A DNA stretch of 64,000 nucleotides, taken from the NCBI GenBank assembly GCA_963556255.1, contig OY744605.1:3254187-3318186 (forward strand), written 5' to 3'. Shown piece by piece: positions 38,515 to 50,609 of the stretch (its first letter is position 1; the number at the start of each line of letters is the position of its first letter). The notes beneath the pieces were generated by a model. The model did no database searches and was not told the DNA's origin. It was given only the letters and a program-made list of their open reading frames with translations. Source of the stretch: Allolobophora icterica (lineage: Eukaryota > Annelida > Clitellata > Crassiclitellata > Lumbricidae). A program made the translations under genes and the position numbers.

Positions 38515-39885
38515 GTTACGCCTCTTGTGACGACTCTATTCGTTACTGCCGCCATTTCACTCATCAACTCCCTCGCTCCACGTTTAGCTAATCCACACAT
38601 AACACACATTTCTTCCATCAATTAAAAACGATTGTTCCCAAATTGCATAATTTCGTTTGCCTCATTCGATAACATCAAAATCTTTATTAATTATTCAAAT
38701 ACTTAAATTGTTCTTAATCCGACTTCAAGAGTAATTATTTGCTCCGATTAATTACCGTTGGCGATACCTTAACGGGTCTTCCCGGCATTTCGTAGTTTAA
38801 CCATACGATTCAGGACTTTGAAGCCTGATTAGTGGGGCACTGATAACATATCTTGTCGACCCAGTTCGCGGCGATATCGTTTTCGGCTATCATCTTGATA
38901 TGGTAACGTTAGTCAAACACAGGCGCTGGGGTGACTGGCCGACTCTTATCGGACTCGATAGCAGATCCTCAACACTGAATAGCAGTTGTTGAACGGATCC
39001 AATAACGAGGTCCCTGTATCTATAGTTATGCACGTTTGCTAATTACAGCAGTTAACAATCCGGGAAAAGACCCAGGCCTATGTCAGAGGGCGAGGGGTAC
39101 CGACAAGTATTCGGATGTCATCTTAGTTATGAGCGATTCCTGTAACTTCGATTCAATTTTGGAGGTATATACTCGGATCTTCGTCCATGTACAAGCCAAG
39201 GAAGTTCGGCGAAAAGTCTAATCCAGCTGGTAGGATTTTGTTTTCAAAATATTTGTCGTTAATGTGTTAATTTTATTTTATTTGATGCACTATAGTAGCT
39301 GTTGTTACCACAAAACAACTTGAAGATTATCGGCGAAGAGTATGACGGAAATTGTAAGGGTAATAAAGAAAATGTAAATACTTTAAATAGATGGTTAGCG
39401 ATATCTTTGCGAATTATTTTGGCGATGTTTCCAAATTGCAAGAACGTCTATGATCTCGAATTTCTAAATTCTCCGAAAAACTGATCACTTGCAGTTTTTA
39501 AATTTTCTAGATTCATCCGGAAAAACTGTCACTTTTAGATTTTACATTTTCTAAATTCATGAAAAAAGTTGTACCTTGCATTTTGGGCATTTTTAAATAT
39601 TCCGAAAATCTGTTCAATGATGATATAATGAACTTATGTATCTTGCAAAAATGGATCGTTTGGCAATATCCAAAATTCTAGCCACCAACAACACATTCTG
39701 ATTTTCCAATCCACAAAATTTAACCATTCATTTGATTATTGTTTGGTTTTGGTTCGCTATCGGTTGACGCCCTGTAGGCCTACATTAGACACTGTAGACT
39801 ATGTAGAGTGTAGACGTATGGACGCTCTGATTAGTAATAAACCATCCATGGTGTATACATCAATTGTTCAAAGCGGTCAGCTATT
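38515..39885. other. Repeat-free intergenic stretch
   Basis: About 1.4 kb with no tandem repeats or transposon ends. It contains several homeodomain-type TTAATTA/TAATTA cores (38690-38760). No exon was recognised. It is a candidate for conserved regulatory DNA but nothing specific is supported. Confidence 0.4.
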
Positions 39886-39894
39886 GTCAATTTT

Positions 39895-40620
39895 CAGACG
39901 ATAACTGTATATCACATACCGACGATCACTGTATATATCATACCGACGATAACTGTATATCATACTGACGATAACTCTATATCATACTGACGATAACTGT
40001 ATATCATACTGACGATAACTCTATATCATACCGACACTAACATACTGACGATAACTGTATATCATACTTACGATAAATGTATATCATACTGACGATAACT
40101 CTATATCATACTGACGATAACTCTATATCATACTGACGATAACTCTATATCATACTGACGATAACTCTATATCATACCGACACTAACATACTGACGATAA
40201 CTGTATATCATACTTACGATAAATGTATATCATACTGACGATAACTATATCATATACCGACGATAACCGTATATCATACTGACGATAACTCTATATCATA
40301 CTGACGATAACTCTATATCATACCGACACTAACATACTGACGATAACTCTATATCATACTTACGATAAATGTATATCATACTGACGATAACTATATCATA
40401 TACCGACGATAACCGTATATCATACTGACGATAACTCTATATCATACTGACGATAACTCTATATCATACCGACACTAACATACTGACGATAACTGTATAT
40501 CATACTTACGATAAATGTATATCATACTGACGATAACTATATCATATACCGACGATAACCGTATATCATACTGACGATAACTGCATATCATACCGACGAT
40601 AACTCTACAGTATATCTCAC
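39895..40620. repeat. 21-bp satellite with exact 146-bp higher-order period
   Basis: Monomers of CATACTGACGATAACTCTATAT type. The variant CCGACACTAACATACTGACG recurs at 40031, 40177, 40323 and 40469, i.e. exactly every 146 bp, so groups of about seven monomers were amplified together. Confidence 0.95.
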
Positions 40621-40804
40621 CGTCGAAATATTTCGACCATAAACTGTCCGTATTATTGTGTATGCTGCTTCTATAAACGCCTTGTTTGACGACGTTAATA
40701 ATAGTAAATGTTGTTAGATAAAATCGTTTAGGGTGTAGTGGTGAAGTTAGCCATCATCGGTGCCAACCAACATTTAGGCATAATTATGCATCTATCTAGA
40801 CATT

Positions 40805-41065
40805 TAAGGGGTGTGCTCGATAGTGTAGTGGTTAACATGCTGGACTGTCAATCGAGAAGTCGGGGGTTCAACTCCCCGCTAGGGCAGAAATTTGGTTGGA
40901 AGTTTCTGCGCCCCTAGCCAACTCAACTATAATGGGTACACTGACCGTACGCTGTCGGTGGGAAGATGAGACGGCGAGGGAGAGGACTGGCCACCCGTCC
41001 TCATAGCCGAAGCTTAGACAATGAACGTAGCAACACTTCGTAACCGTGACTGCTTTTCTATACTC
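40805..41065 (+). mobile_element. tRNA-derived SINE, family B, plus
   Basis: Head GTGCTCGATAGTGTAGTGGT (box A) and GGGGGTTCAACTCCCC (box B), body GCAGAAATTTGGTTGG, ACACTGACCGTACGCTGTCG and GAGAGGACTGGCCACCCGTC. The 3' block has diverged. The ~65-bp units follow directly in the expected order. Confidence 0.88.
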
Positions 41066-41189
41066 ATAAGGACATTGGAAGGCTTAGAACATCATTTTAG
41101 AGTCAGAAGCTACTATTCTTCGTCTTCTACTATTATTTATAGGGCCATTGAAAGCCTTAGAAAAGGTGTGTAATGGACCGCTCTTCTGT

Positions 41190-41295
41190 TTTATTCTTAA
41201 GTTTAACGTTGTGCATATGACATCACAGGCCGCTGACGACAATTCAAAATTATGTACGATACAGGAAAAACAAAGAATTTATAGCGTCCAAAAGA
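41190..41295 (-). repeat. LINE 3' tail (RNase H LINE family), minus
   Basis: Contains AAGTTTAACGTTGTGCATAT and CGCTGACGACAATTCAAAAT, the inverse of the 3' end of the LINE at 22711-24856. Confidence 0.75.
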
Positions 41296-41954
41296 CCCTA
41301 TGTAAAGGTGTTAAAACAATATTTTACAGTGTCACTAATATTCACTGTTTATCAGCATAAAATAATGCATCTAACAATGTCTGTGGTATACTTTTCTTGC
41401 GAGAAGATGAACTTTGACGCAAATGAAACACTATTTATAATATCAGTATACTTCGATCATTGACTACTCTTCTTCTTTTACTGATATTTATTCCTCGATT
41501 GAGAACCATGCACTGCCCTGGTGCGTGTTCTACGTTTACGTATAGGGCCATTGAAACTTAGAAGGGGTATCTAAAGTACTGCTATTCTTCGTCTTTAACT
41601 CCCTTTTATAGGGCCATAAACACCATATTAAAGGTGTGTAAAGGACAGCACATTGCGTCTTTCACTGCTATTTATATGGCTATTCAATTCCTTAGAAAAG
41701 GTGTGTACCCGACTGCTCTTCCTCTCCTATAGACATTTCAGACTGATTTCGACCTCGATTCTGCTTATCCATTGGATTATAATTTCGATTCAGATTTCAC
41801 TTGAGGCAGCCATCGACAGATGTCTTGGACATTATTACAATGGCCCTATATAAATCATTAGATTCGATTAGACTTACTATATAGCGCCTTTTGTTTACCT
41901 CACAAAAGCGTCTGCCTGCGCATGTCTAAAAGATGTTAAAGTCATCAAGAACAG

Positions 41955-42245
41955 AGCTAATCTATAATAAGAGGACAGATGGGAGCAGGTCGTGAGTATA
42001 GCAGAACATAAATTGGCCTGCTTGGTAATCAATCCTTAGCATGTGGAATTTTGAGAACAGGTATTCTGTATGGTGTCCATACGGAACCCTAGCCACAAAT
42101 CGTATGGCACGTTTTTGCAGGATGCCTAAGCTATGAAGACGGGATTTATAGGTTGAGGCCCATAAAATATTGCAGTAGGAAAGGGGTATATGAGAGAAAA
42201 GTAAACTGCTTTACGTACATAGGGAGGAAGTATATATATATAGGA
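41955..42245 (-). pseudogene. LINE reverse-transcriptase C-terminal fragment
   Basis: The minus strand reads through a block with YKSRLHSLGILQKRAIRFVA and FSKFHMLRIDYQAGQFMFCY, typical of the end of a LINE ORF2. Downstream (lower coordinates) follows the same LINE tail as at 25540 and 26455 (AAAGGCGCTATATAGTAAGT type). Confidence 0.75.
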
Positions 42246-42633
42246 TATCCGTGATAAAATTCCAATGTTTCTAGAGACTTTCAAATATTTCAGGTTAGAT
42301 TAAGGGACTGCTCTTCTTCTCGTTAAGAAAATTGTAAGGTTTAGGAAGCTGCTGATAAAACTACGGTTCGTGATGGCGAACTGCTCTTCTGCCGTGGCTA
42401 CTTGTATTTATAGGGCCATTGCAAACCATATGAAAGGTGTGTAAGGTATTGCTCTTCTAGTAGTAGTAATATAAGTTGCAGTTTAACGATGCTGTGTGAT
42501 AACAAAGATCATTATCGCCGCCCTCCTCTTTCATCAAGGCTTGAGACTGGCACTGCCAGATTACTAGTCTGCTTCGTCTTCTAGTGTTATTTATATATGG
42601 TCATTGTAAGTCTTAGAAAAGGTGTGTACGGGA

Positions 42634-42969
42634 CTTTCTTCTTCTTCTTCTTCTTCTTCTTCTTCTTCTTCTTCTTCTTCTTCTTCTTCTTCTTCTTCTT
42701 CTTCTTCTTCTTCTTCTTCTTCTTCTTCTTCTTCTTCTTCTTCTTCTTCTTCTTCTTCTTCTTCTTCTTCTTCTTCTTCTTCTTCTTCTTCTTCTTCTTC
42801 TTCTTCTTCTTCTTCTTCTTCTTCTTCTTCTTCTTCTTCTTCTTCTTCTTCTTCTTCTTCTTCTTCTTCTTCTTCTTCTTCTTCTTCTTCTTCTTCTTCT
42901 TCTTCTTCTTCTTCTTCTTCTTCTTCTTCTTCTTCTTCTTCCCCTTCCTCTTCCTCTTCCTCTTCCTCT

Positions 42970-43001
<32 letters not shown>

Positions 43002-43330
43002 TTCTTCTTCTTCTTCTTCTTCTTCTTCTTCTTCTTCTTCTTCTTCTTCTTCTTCTTCTTCTTCTTCTTCTTCTTCTTCTTCTTCTTCTTCTTCTTCTTC
43101 TTCTTCTTCTTCTTCTTCTTCTTCTTCTTCTTCTTCTTCTTCTTCTTCTTCTTCTTCTTCTTCTTCTTCTTCTTCTTCTTCTTCTTCTTCTTCTTCTTCT
43201 TCTTCTTCTTCTTCTTCTTCTTCTTCTTCTTCTTCTTCTTCTTCTTCTTCTTCTTCTTCTTCTTCTTCTTCTTCTTCTTCTTCTTCTTCTTCTTCTTCTT
43301 CTTCTTCTTCTTCTTCTTCTTCTTCTTCTT

Positions 43331-43360
<30 letters not shown>
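42634..43360. repeat. (TTC)n expansion, about 240 triplets
   Basis: A pyrimidine strand of about 727 bases: about 102 TTC, then a (CCTCTT)n patch at 42940-42999, then about 120 more TTC. It directly continues the CTTC end of a ~65-bp repeat unit. Poly-Phe and poly-Ser frames are artefacts. Confidence 0.98.
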
Positions 43361-43361
<1 letters not shown>

Positions 43362-43870
43362 TAATAATAATAACAATAATGACTATTAATAATAACTAAT
43401 TATAATTAATACGACGTCCAATAATAAATCGTGAACCGTGGAAATTGGAAATATTCGAGTATATTCCCTTGATTTTGCGCTACATAAACGTCCTAACTTA
43501 AGCTACAGACATGTCTACAGATGTAATTAATTAAACTAATTAATTAATTAGGACTAGTTCAGTATATATGATCAGAAAAGGCACATGATATCTGCTCAAC
43601 TGTCGCCGACAGACTTTGTCTCACGCGCAAACGGGACGTCTTTATAATAGCATCTGAACTGAATATGGGACACTTGATCTTTCTCGTTTCTCACTGCGCT
43701 TCCTCTCTTTTCTCTTTATCTCCTCTCTTTCTCCTCTCTTGTTCTTCTCTCCTCTCTTTTTCTCTTCTCGCCCCTCTCTCCTCTCTCTTTTCTATTCTCA
43801 CCACCGGCCAAATTAATATACACGGACTCTGATATAACACCTTATATATTTATGCTCTCTACGGTGAACA
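43361..43870. other. AT-rich then CT-rich, no gene
   Basis: AATAATAAT and TTAATTAATTAA text, then CTCTCTTT-rich pyrimidine tract at 43690-43800. Nothing coding. Confidence 0.5.
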
Positions 43871-43879
43871 ATGGACTTG

Positions 43880-44235
43880 AAAAATGACCGAGGGACACTA
43901 GTGATAATTTATTCGTAACCATCGCCGCCAAATGGCTGGCGTCAGCAGTGGCGGCGCCACGATTTGAAAAGTAGTACGGCAAATTAGAGGGTCTGGGTAA
44001 AAGTGTATGGAAAAATTATGTTTTTGCCGTAAAACCTTACAAAGTGGTACGGCAAAAGCCGTACAACAAACATAGGCGGCGCCGCCAGTGGGCGTCAGGA
44101 ACTGATGATGATGATGATGATGATTTAATGCCTATCTTGGACTAACACTAGGGGGAGCAATGACCGAGGACAATGGAGATCATTTATTCGTACCCATCGC
44201 CGCCAACTGGCTGGCGTCAGGAACTGACGATGATA
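43880..44235. repeat. Tandem duplication, first copy hit by a MITE
   Basis: GACCGAGGGACACTAGTGAT / TTATTCGTAACCATCGCCGC (43883-43945) recurs at 44161-44220 with GACCGAGGACAATGGAGATC and TTCGTACCCATCGCCGCC. Only the first copy carries the MITE at 43946. Confidence 0.85.
43946..44090. mobile_element. hAT-type MITE, duplication GGCGTCAG
   Basis: 145 bp, ends CAGTGGCGGCGCCACG and GGCGGCGCCGCCAGTG, with exact GGCGTCAG on both sides (43938-43945, 44091-44098). The uninterrupted second copy of the host block shows the empty site. Confidence 0.92.
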
Positions 44236-44369
44236 TCTATGCGGACCGTAGATCATTGGTCGATATCCATTGTTCGTACTCCGTCTTTGTCACTTCTGAT
44301 CACGTGTTTATTTACAGAAGTCCATGTTATGTCATGTGCAACTGAAGCGCTTAATAACCTTCACGAGAC

Positions 44370-45546
44370 CAGCGGCGTACGGAGCTGAAATGCCGCCCGA
44401 GGCGAGGGCCCAAAATGCCGCCCTTGGCCATTTAAGTTTCTGCAAGCTTATGCTATTTTCTCTAAGAAATTGCATAACGATCATATATTATATATTCAAT
44501 TTTATTTTGTAGCCTTTCTGGATTTTTCACTGAATTTAGGCCCCTATTTTGTAATTATCCGTTTTAGCTCTACATTTTCAACTTACTTAAATTTATTTTA
44601 TCAGACAATTAAAAACATTTTATTGCATGACTTGCGACTGTCGCTGAGTCACTGTGGTGTGTACAGTGCAGTGCATACAACATAAATAATACATATCATA
44701 TTGCATGTATGTTATAACTGCCATAATTTCATGAAAGTATACGCGTAATGATTGTGTCCGCTATGAAAAAGGCAAAACACAGATTATTATACAGTAACGG
44801 TGTAAACACGGCTTTCGGTGCGTGGTAGAAATTTAGGCCTTAAGTTTTAATAACAATCAAATTAAACAATGTATTTTGTTTACTGGATAATATAATATTC
44901 TCATATTTTAGTAAAGATTGCCAAACAACTGCAGTCTGCAGCATTAATGCAAAAACGCCAGAGGAAAAATTAAGAACGAGTAACCGAGATTCGAAAAATA
45001 ACTGAATACAATTACTAAACTCTGTTGAAAGAAAAAGTGGTCATTTCAAATGACAAAATAGTGCAGTCAATTTCTGTTAAAACCAGAAAAATTTTAATAT
45101 TAATTTTAAAAAGAGGTGTAAACTAAGTGGTGAAATGCTGTGGTGATGGCGATATTGATAGTTTGTGATTAAATTCTATTATAAGTCATTAATTCGTGAC
45201 GCATATACATATTATGATTATGAAGGGCGGCATAACAAAGATATGCTTTAAAGTATGCTGTATGTAGTCTATTTGTCAGTCTGTTTACTAGATAATGCGA
45301 TTCCAATTCCTTTACGGCAATTCTGTTTAGTGTTTAATGTAGACATCTGAGAGTGATGCCGTCCCTAACGATCAACTAAAGTGACGGTTTCTTTCTTTCT
45401 TTCTTTCTTTTACTTTCTTTCTTTATCTCTTACTTTTTTAAAATCCAAAATTCACTCTTTTACTTTTTCTTTTACCATATTTTTCCGCCCCTGGAAAAGT
45501 GCCGCCCGGGCGACTCGCCCCCTCTGCCCCCTTCGGTACGCCACTG
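44370..45546. mobile_element. hAT-type non-autonomous element, duplication CACGAGAC
   Basis: 1177 bp, ends CAGCGGCGTACGGAG and CGGTACGCCACTG, exact CACGAGAC on both sides (44362-44369, 45547-45554). Subterminal GCCGCCCGAGGCGAG and GCCGCCCGGGCGACTCG blocks mirror each other. The inside is AT-rich with no transposase and a CTTT tract near 45395. Confidence 0.93.
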
Positions 45547-45689
45547 CACGAGACAAACTAATGCACCCTTCGTTTCTTTACCCTACATATCGTTGACGCG
45601 AGTCTAGGAAAGGTGCTATAAAACGTCGTTAAAATAAATAAATACTGGATACTAGAGCGCCATATTTCGTAGACAGTCGATAAGATCGA

Positions 45690-45802
45690 AGCAACGATTC
45701 AGAAGCACTTGGGTCTCTACGCAGTGGCTTGAGATGGATTCGAAACTGCGACCCTCCGGTTACAAGGCAACGACCTACACCACTACACCACCGCGTCCCC
45801 CG
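45690..45802 (-). repeat. tRNA-type SINE head, minus
   Basis: Inverse box B (GGATTCGAAACTGCGACC) and inverse box A (CACTACACCACCGCG) with CTTGGGTCTCTACGCAG body remains; similar in layout to family A. Confidence 0.65.
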
Positions 45803-45869
45803 TTACACTACACACGTGTAGGACGCGAGTACCAATTTATATAGCGCATCGATTTAACAGCACACTATA

Positions 45870-46575
<706 letters not shown>

Positions 46576-46714
46576 TGAATGAAAGAATGTTTACAGTGAC
46601 TTCCTTGGACCCGTTCACAAACACGTAAGGAGTGCAGTAATAACTGTAATAACGAAATTTCTATAGCGCCGTATTAAAGAAACCCAGAGCCGCTGTCGAC
46701 CTGACAAGAGGTTG

Positions 46715-46945
46715 TGAAACGGTAGCCGATTGGTTAAAGCGCTGGTCTTCATATGGAGAATTTATATAGCGCTTCTTCAAGGCTATCTACTCAGAAGCAG
46801 CTATCTACTCAGAAGCAGTAACGTGGAGAGTACGGGTTCGAGTCTCCTCCCTTTAGACGGTGACTGTGTAGGGTCCTTTAACAAGTCCTTCACTCACAAT
46901 TACTCAGCGCCATCTATTGATGCTTGGTCATTAGATAGTGACGCT
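46715..46945 (+). mobile_element. SINE family C interrupted by a LINE tail
   Basis: The head (GATTGGTTAAAGCGCTGGTC) breaks at the anticodon position, where about 65 bp containing ATTTATATAGCGCTTCTTCA and a doubled GCTATCTACTCAGAAGCA are inserted. It resumes with GAGAGTACGGGTTCGAGTC and the body TCCTTCACTCACAATTACTC. Confidence 0.75.
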
Positions 46946-46956
46946 TGATAAATGCG

Positions 46957-47042
46957 CAATTATAATAATAATGATAGTAATGATGATAATAATAGTAGTG
47001 ATAATGATAGTAATGATAATATTAACAAAAATGAAAATAATT

Positions 47043-47102
<60 letters not shown>

Positions 47103-47140
47103 TAGTAATGATAAATAATAATAAAAATAATAGTAGTACC
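46957..47140. repeat. (AAT)n-rich tract
   Basis: AATAATAAT with GATAATAGT interruptions; Asn-rich frames are artefacts. Confidence 0.95.
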
Positions 47141-47149
47141 ATCAGTATG

Positions 47150-47765
47150 TCGCTACTGACTGACAGTCGAGTCTACTCTTACAGAGATGCTAAGTAGGAA
47201 GTAGTGTTCCCTGCAGAAGCTACTTGCACTGAGATCAGCTGACCATCGTAAAGCTACATAAATAGTCGTATTACACAACGTTACACTTTCGAAGGATAGC
47301 ATATTGCCTGATTGCCTGGTAAATTTATGGGGCGCCAGCACCTGATGACAATGAGTACACAGCCTGGCTTCTGTCTCAACCACCTCTCTATTGAGTCCTT
47401 GCACAAAACTGGTCTGGTTAATGCTTGTCAAAGCTCTCGGTCAACTCTGAAAAATAGCGCAGATAAGCCCGGAGCAGACGAGTACAGACGAGTACAGAAC
47501 CCGCTTCCTCTCACGTGCTGATCCTTCCGTCGCTCCATCCATCACCGAAGCGGTGGGCGGTGCTAATGAATATTCATCAGGGCATGACTGACACATTCGT
47601 TTATCAAGCATCACTCATATAACACCCATTTGTAACGTCAGTGTTTAACGACATCTTATGGCTGTCTGTACCGTTCACGTCACCCTCCTCCTTTCTTCAG
47701 GCTTCGGACTGGCACTACCAGAGTACGGCAGTGGCGGAGTTAAAGCTTCGCTGCGTAGCTGTTGA
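47150..47765. other. No recognisable feature
   Basis: Plain sequence. A phrase at 47690-47730 (GGCTTCGGACTGGCACTACC) resembles text at 12018 and 42545 and may be an old SINE piece. Confidence 0.4.
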
Positions 47766-47769
47766 AGCT

Positions 47770-48040
47770 ACGCATATATATACTGTATATATCTATAATA
47801 CATATAATGCATATATATATATATCTATAATATATATACAGTATATATATATGCATATATATATATATCTATAATATATATATACAGTATATATATGCAT
47901 ATATATCTATAATATATATATATACAGTATATATACTGTATATATTATATATATATGCATATACATATATACATATATATATATATGCATATACATATAT
48001 ATGCATATATATATGCATATATATATACATATATATTCAT
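47770..48040. repeat. Palindromic AT satellite
   Basis: TATATATGCATATATAT, ATCTATAATATATATA and ACAGTATATATACTGT phrases repeat in both directions; strong cruciform potential. Confidence 0.93.
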
Positions 48041-48049
48041 CACTTTGAT

Positions 48050-48900
48050 GTTTGATGCGAACCGGCTTTAATAAACGTTCGCCTGAACGCTAAGCTTCGT
48101 AGTTTTTCCTAATTCGATCTTAGCCAGACGTTAGCCGGATAATTGACGGGGCCACTGGAAAGAAAACGACCAGATTTCCTCTCAAATTGATCTAATAGTC
48201 TCCCATTTAACTCCGAGGGTCTGTTGCCAGTCCGAACGCCCGCTTTTATCGCCCTGAATTATCGCTCCTTCGGACCCTGGTGTTTTCCATCGGGGCGGAA
48301 AGTCCAATCACCGCATATTGTTGAAATCCGAATCTATTTAATTAGTTAATGGCCCGTTAATTGCATTCCGCATAAATATGTCACAGTGTTGGTCGAATGC
48401 AAATCCTATGACGAAGCGAAATGTTGCAGAGTAAATAGGATTCGCCATTTTCACGTCGTTCCCGGTTCTGCTCGTTAGGGGGCGACAGCGTAGACCGCGG
48501 AGTATCGTTCGGAAGAGGTTGTCATTGGCCGCCGCGGACTTCAATCGGGGTGCAACGCTCCTGTGGTGAATTCTAAGTTACCCCTGCGTTGTCAGTTGAA
48601 CGAGGGTTCGGGTTTCATCCGGTGACGCTAATAACCTCCAGGGGTAGAATCGTGCGGGGCGCGTGAGCGTTCTGGGTGCTTGTGTTTGACACTGAAGGCT
48701 TGGGAAGACCGCTGTTCAGAGCGGCATGTGACGCGTGCATGGGTTTACCTAGCATCAAATGGGGCATCGCGACCCTAATTGGTTGGGTTGTTTGGCCGCT
48801 CCCTCGGCGTGCAGTATTTAAATGGGGTAGATAGATCGAGACACGGGCTGCAATTGTTGTGTTGGGTACAAAGTTGATGCGTGGACTAAGCCCTGCGTGG
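48050..48900. promoter_or_regulatory. Repeat-free candidate regulatory region of the GATA gene
   Basis: About 850 bp of balanced composition with no tandem repeats, rare in this window. It has TTTAATTAGTTAATGGCC (homeodomain cores, about 48337), an ATGCAAAT octamer (about 48400), and TATTTAAATGGGG (48815-48827) that could be a promoter TATA box about 3.3 kb before the first coding exon. No coding exon recognised. Function is inferred from composition and position. Confidence 0.4.
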
Positions 48901-48941
48901 TTCTAGGAGAGGCTAAACGAGCGCTAGAAAAAACGAAACCG

Positions 48942-49011
48942 TGATAAGATAATTGTTGGCCTATATTATGTCAGTCGCAATGTTTGCTCGATAGGGTTAG
49001 ATAAGATAAGA
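48942..49011 (+). promoter_or_regulatory. Paired double GATA sites
   Basis: TGATAAGATAA at 48942-48952 and AGATAAGATAAGA at 48999-49011, i.e. four WGATAR-type sites in 70 bp, in two tandem pairs. They lie upstream of the GATA gene on the same side, suggesting autoregulation. The motif is common by chance singly; the double pairing is the point. Confidence 0.5.
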
Positions 49012-49484
49012 GCGGGCGCACTTGGCCCTCGCCCGATCAGGTCAGGCTTCGTTTTTTTTATGAAATTGATTATCATCTGAGAATTAATGGTTATCACATG
49101 AACCCGTGCACACATTACAGGCCTATATATATTTATGACCCTTCAGTCTATATGTCCAATATTATATATAATATGTCCAACAAATATATGTACAATTAAC
49201 TCTGTATGATTAATGTTGCATATACATATATATGCGTATATTGTGCAAACAGTGTGGATGTGTATAATGTACTTTTATTTGATTAATTTACTATATCGTG
49301 TCAACAGCGTGAATGTATATATCCAGTGTGTATACGTTGACTAATGTGTACATATTACATGTATGTGCGATTCCGTATACTGACTGAAGTGCATTGCGGA
49401 TGGAAAATGTAGTGAAATGAGAGATCATGTGTGAATCAATGTAGGATGAACGATCAAGTGAACGGTGAGTTATTGCCTTTGACT

Positions 49485-49690
49485 GTGGTGAATGGATGAT
49501 TTACAGCTGAATGTATGATTTACAGCTGAATGTATGATTTACAGCTGAATGTATCATTTACAGCTGAATGTATGATTTACAGCTGAATGTCTGATTTACA
49601 GCTGAATGTAGGATTTACAGCTGAATGTAGGATTTACAGCTGGATGGATGACTTAGGGTTTAATGGATGATTTACAGCTGAACAGATGAT
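49485..49690. repeat. 19-bp minisatellite
   Basis: About ten copies of GATTTACAGCTGAATGTAT with point variants. Confidence 0.95.
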
Positions 49691-49729
49691 TAAAGCTTAA
49701 TTTACTGCTGAATGACACATTGTAATTGT

Positions 49730-50605
49730 TACTAGTAACTTCTATTGTGCCGGTGTCTAATGAACAAAGCATCCCATCCTTCTATCTTACTCTCTTTCGT
49801 CGCTATACTCACCTGATAATATTTTCTCCAACCGATTCATATTCAAAATTATGTGTTATGCCAAAATATTTGTGCCGATGTCAATAGCCTTTGTTGCCGT
49901 AAGATGTAGTTAAACTCAGGATTCTCCTCTAGTAAAACACCTTTATAACAGATTTATCTGAAGCTATATATACTTCAGTGGCTTCAACGAATGATTGAAT
50001 AAGCTGTATGACATAAATCGTATTATGCCGAAACAACGGCTTATAAGATTGTCGTTAAACTCTGGATCCTCCACTAGTAATGGCTGATGTTAAACACCTT
50101 TATAACAGATTTACCTGAAGTCATATATGCTTCAATAGCTTCAACGAATGATTAAATAGATGTTCTCTGCTGTATTATGCAAAACAACGGCTTTTATTGC
50201 CATAAGATGTCGTTAAACTGTGGCTCCATCCATGTTCCACACTGCAATTCCACTCTGGAACGACCTTCCGTCAGAATTCTGCAAAGTGTTAGTTCCACGC
50301 CAACATCGTCGCCCAACCTCCATTCTCTGCCTCAGGCTTCTCTGCTTATCACCCCAAAGGGATTTCAACTACAAATTGACGTCTCATATCTTCAAGAATT
50401 CCTGCCTTGTATAATCCATCCTATCCTCCGCCTTCGAACTTTTATCGTGCCACCTCTCTTTGGCAACAGGACTCGAATCACAAATGGATATCTCCGGACA
50501 ACCCCTCTGACTCGACTCAGCGCTCTTGAATAGTTTGGTGCTCTGCGCTTAGCTTTAGAGTTGCGCTTTAGAAATTTTGGGTTTATGATTACGATTACGA
50601 AGCAT
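49730..50605 (+). repeat. LINE 3' remnants and tails
   Basis: Several tail phrases (GTGCCGGTGTCTAATGAAC at 49750; CCGTAAGATGTAGTTAAACTC at about 49898; two more ATGTCGTTAAACT-type at about 50050 and 50205). Then a degenerate ORF2 end (MFHTAIPLWNDLPSEFCKVL, frame at 50220) and the GATTACGATTACGA tail at about 50590. Confidence 0.65.
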
Positions 50606-50609
50606 CAGC

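Larger units (their letters stand above)
41085..42625 (-). repeat. Dispersed ~65-bp repeat array, inverse
   Basis: Units with TATAGGGCCATTGAAA, CTTAGAAAAGGTGTGTAA and GGACTGCTCTTC at about 41095-41175, 41545-41650, 41680-41720, 42300-42330, 42400-42450 and 42590-42635. LINE pieces lie between them. The last unit runs straight into the TTC tract. Confidence 0.85.

Noticed and set aside
38515..39885. Hidden exons in the repeat-free stretch
   Set aside because: No frame showed domain similarity or good splice signals at both ends.
42597..43389. 255-codon poly-Phe / poly-Ser frames
   Set aside because: Translation of a TTC microsatellite.
44370..45546. Autonomous hAT transposase
   Set aside because: No frame of useful length or hAT motif inside; it is non-autonomous.
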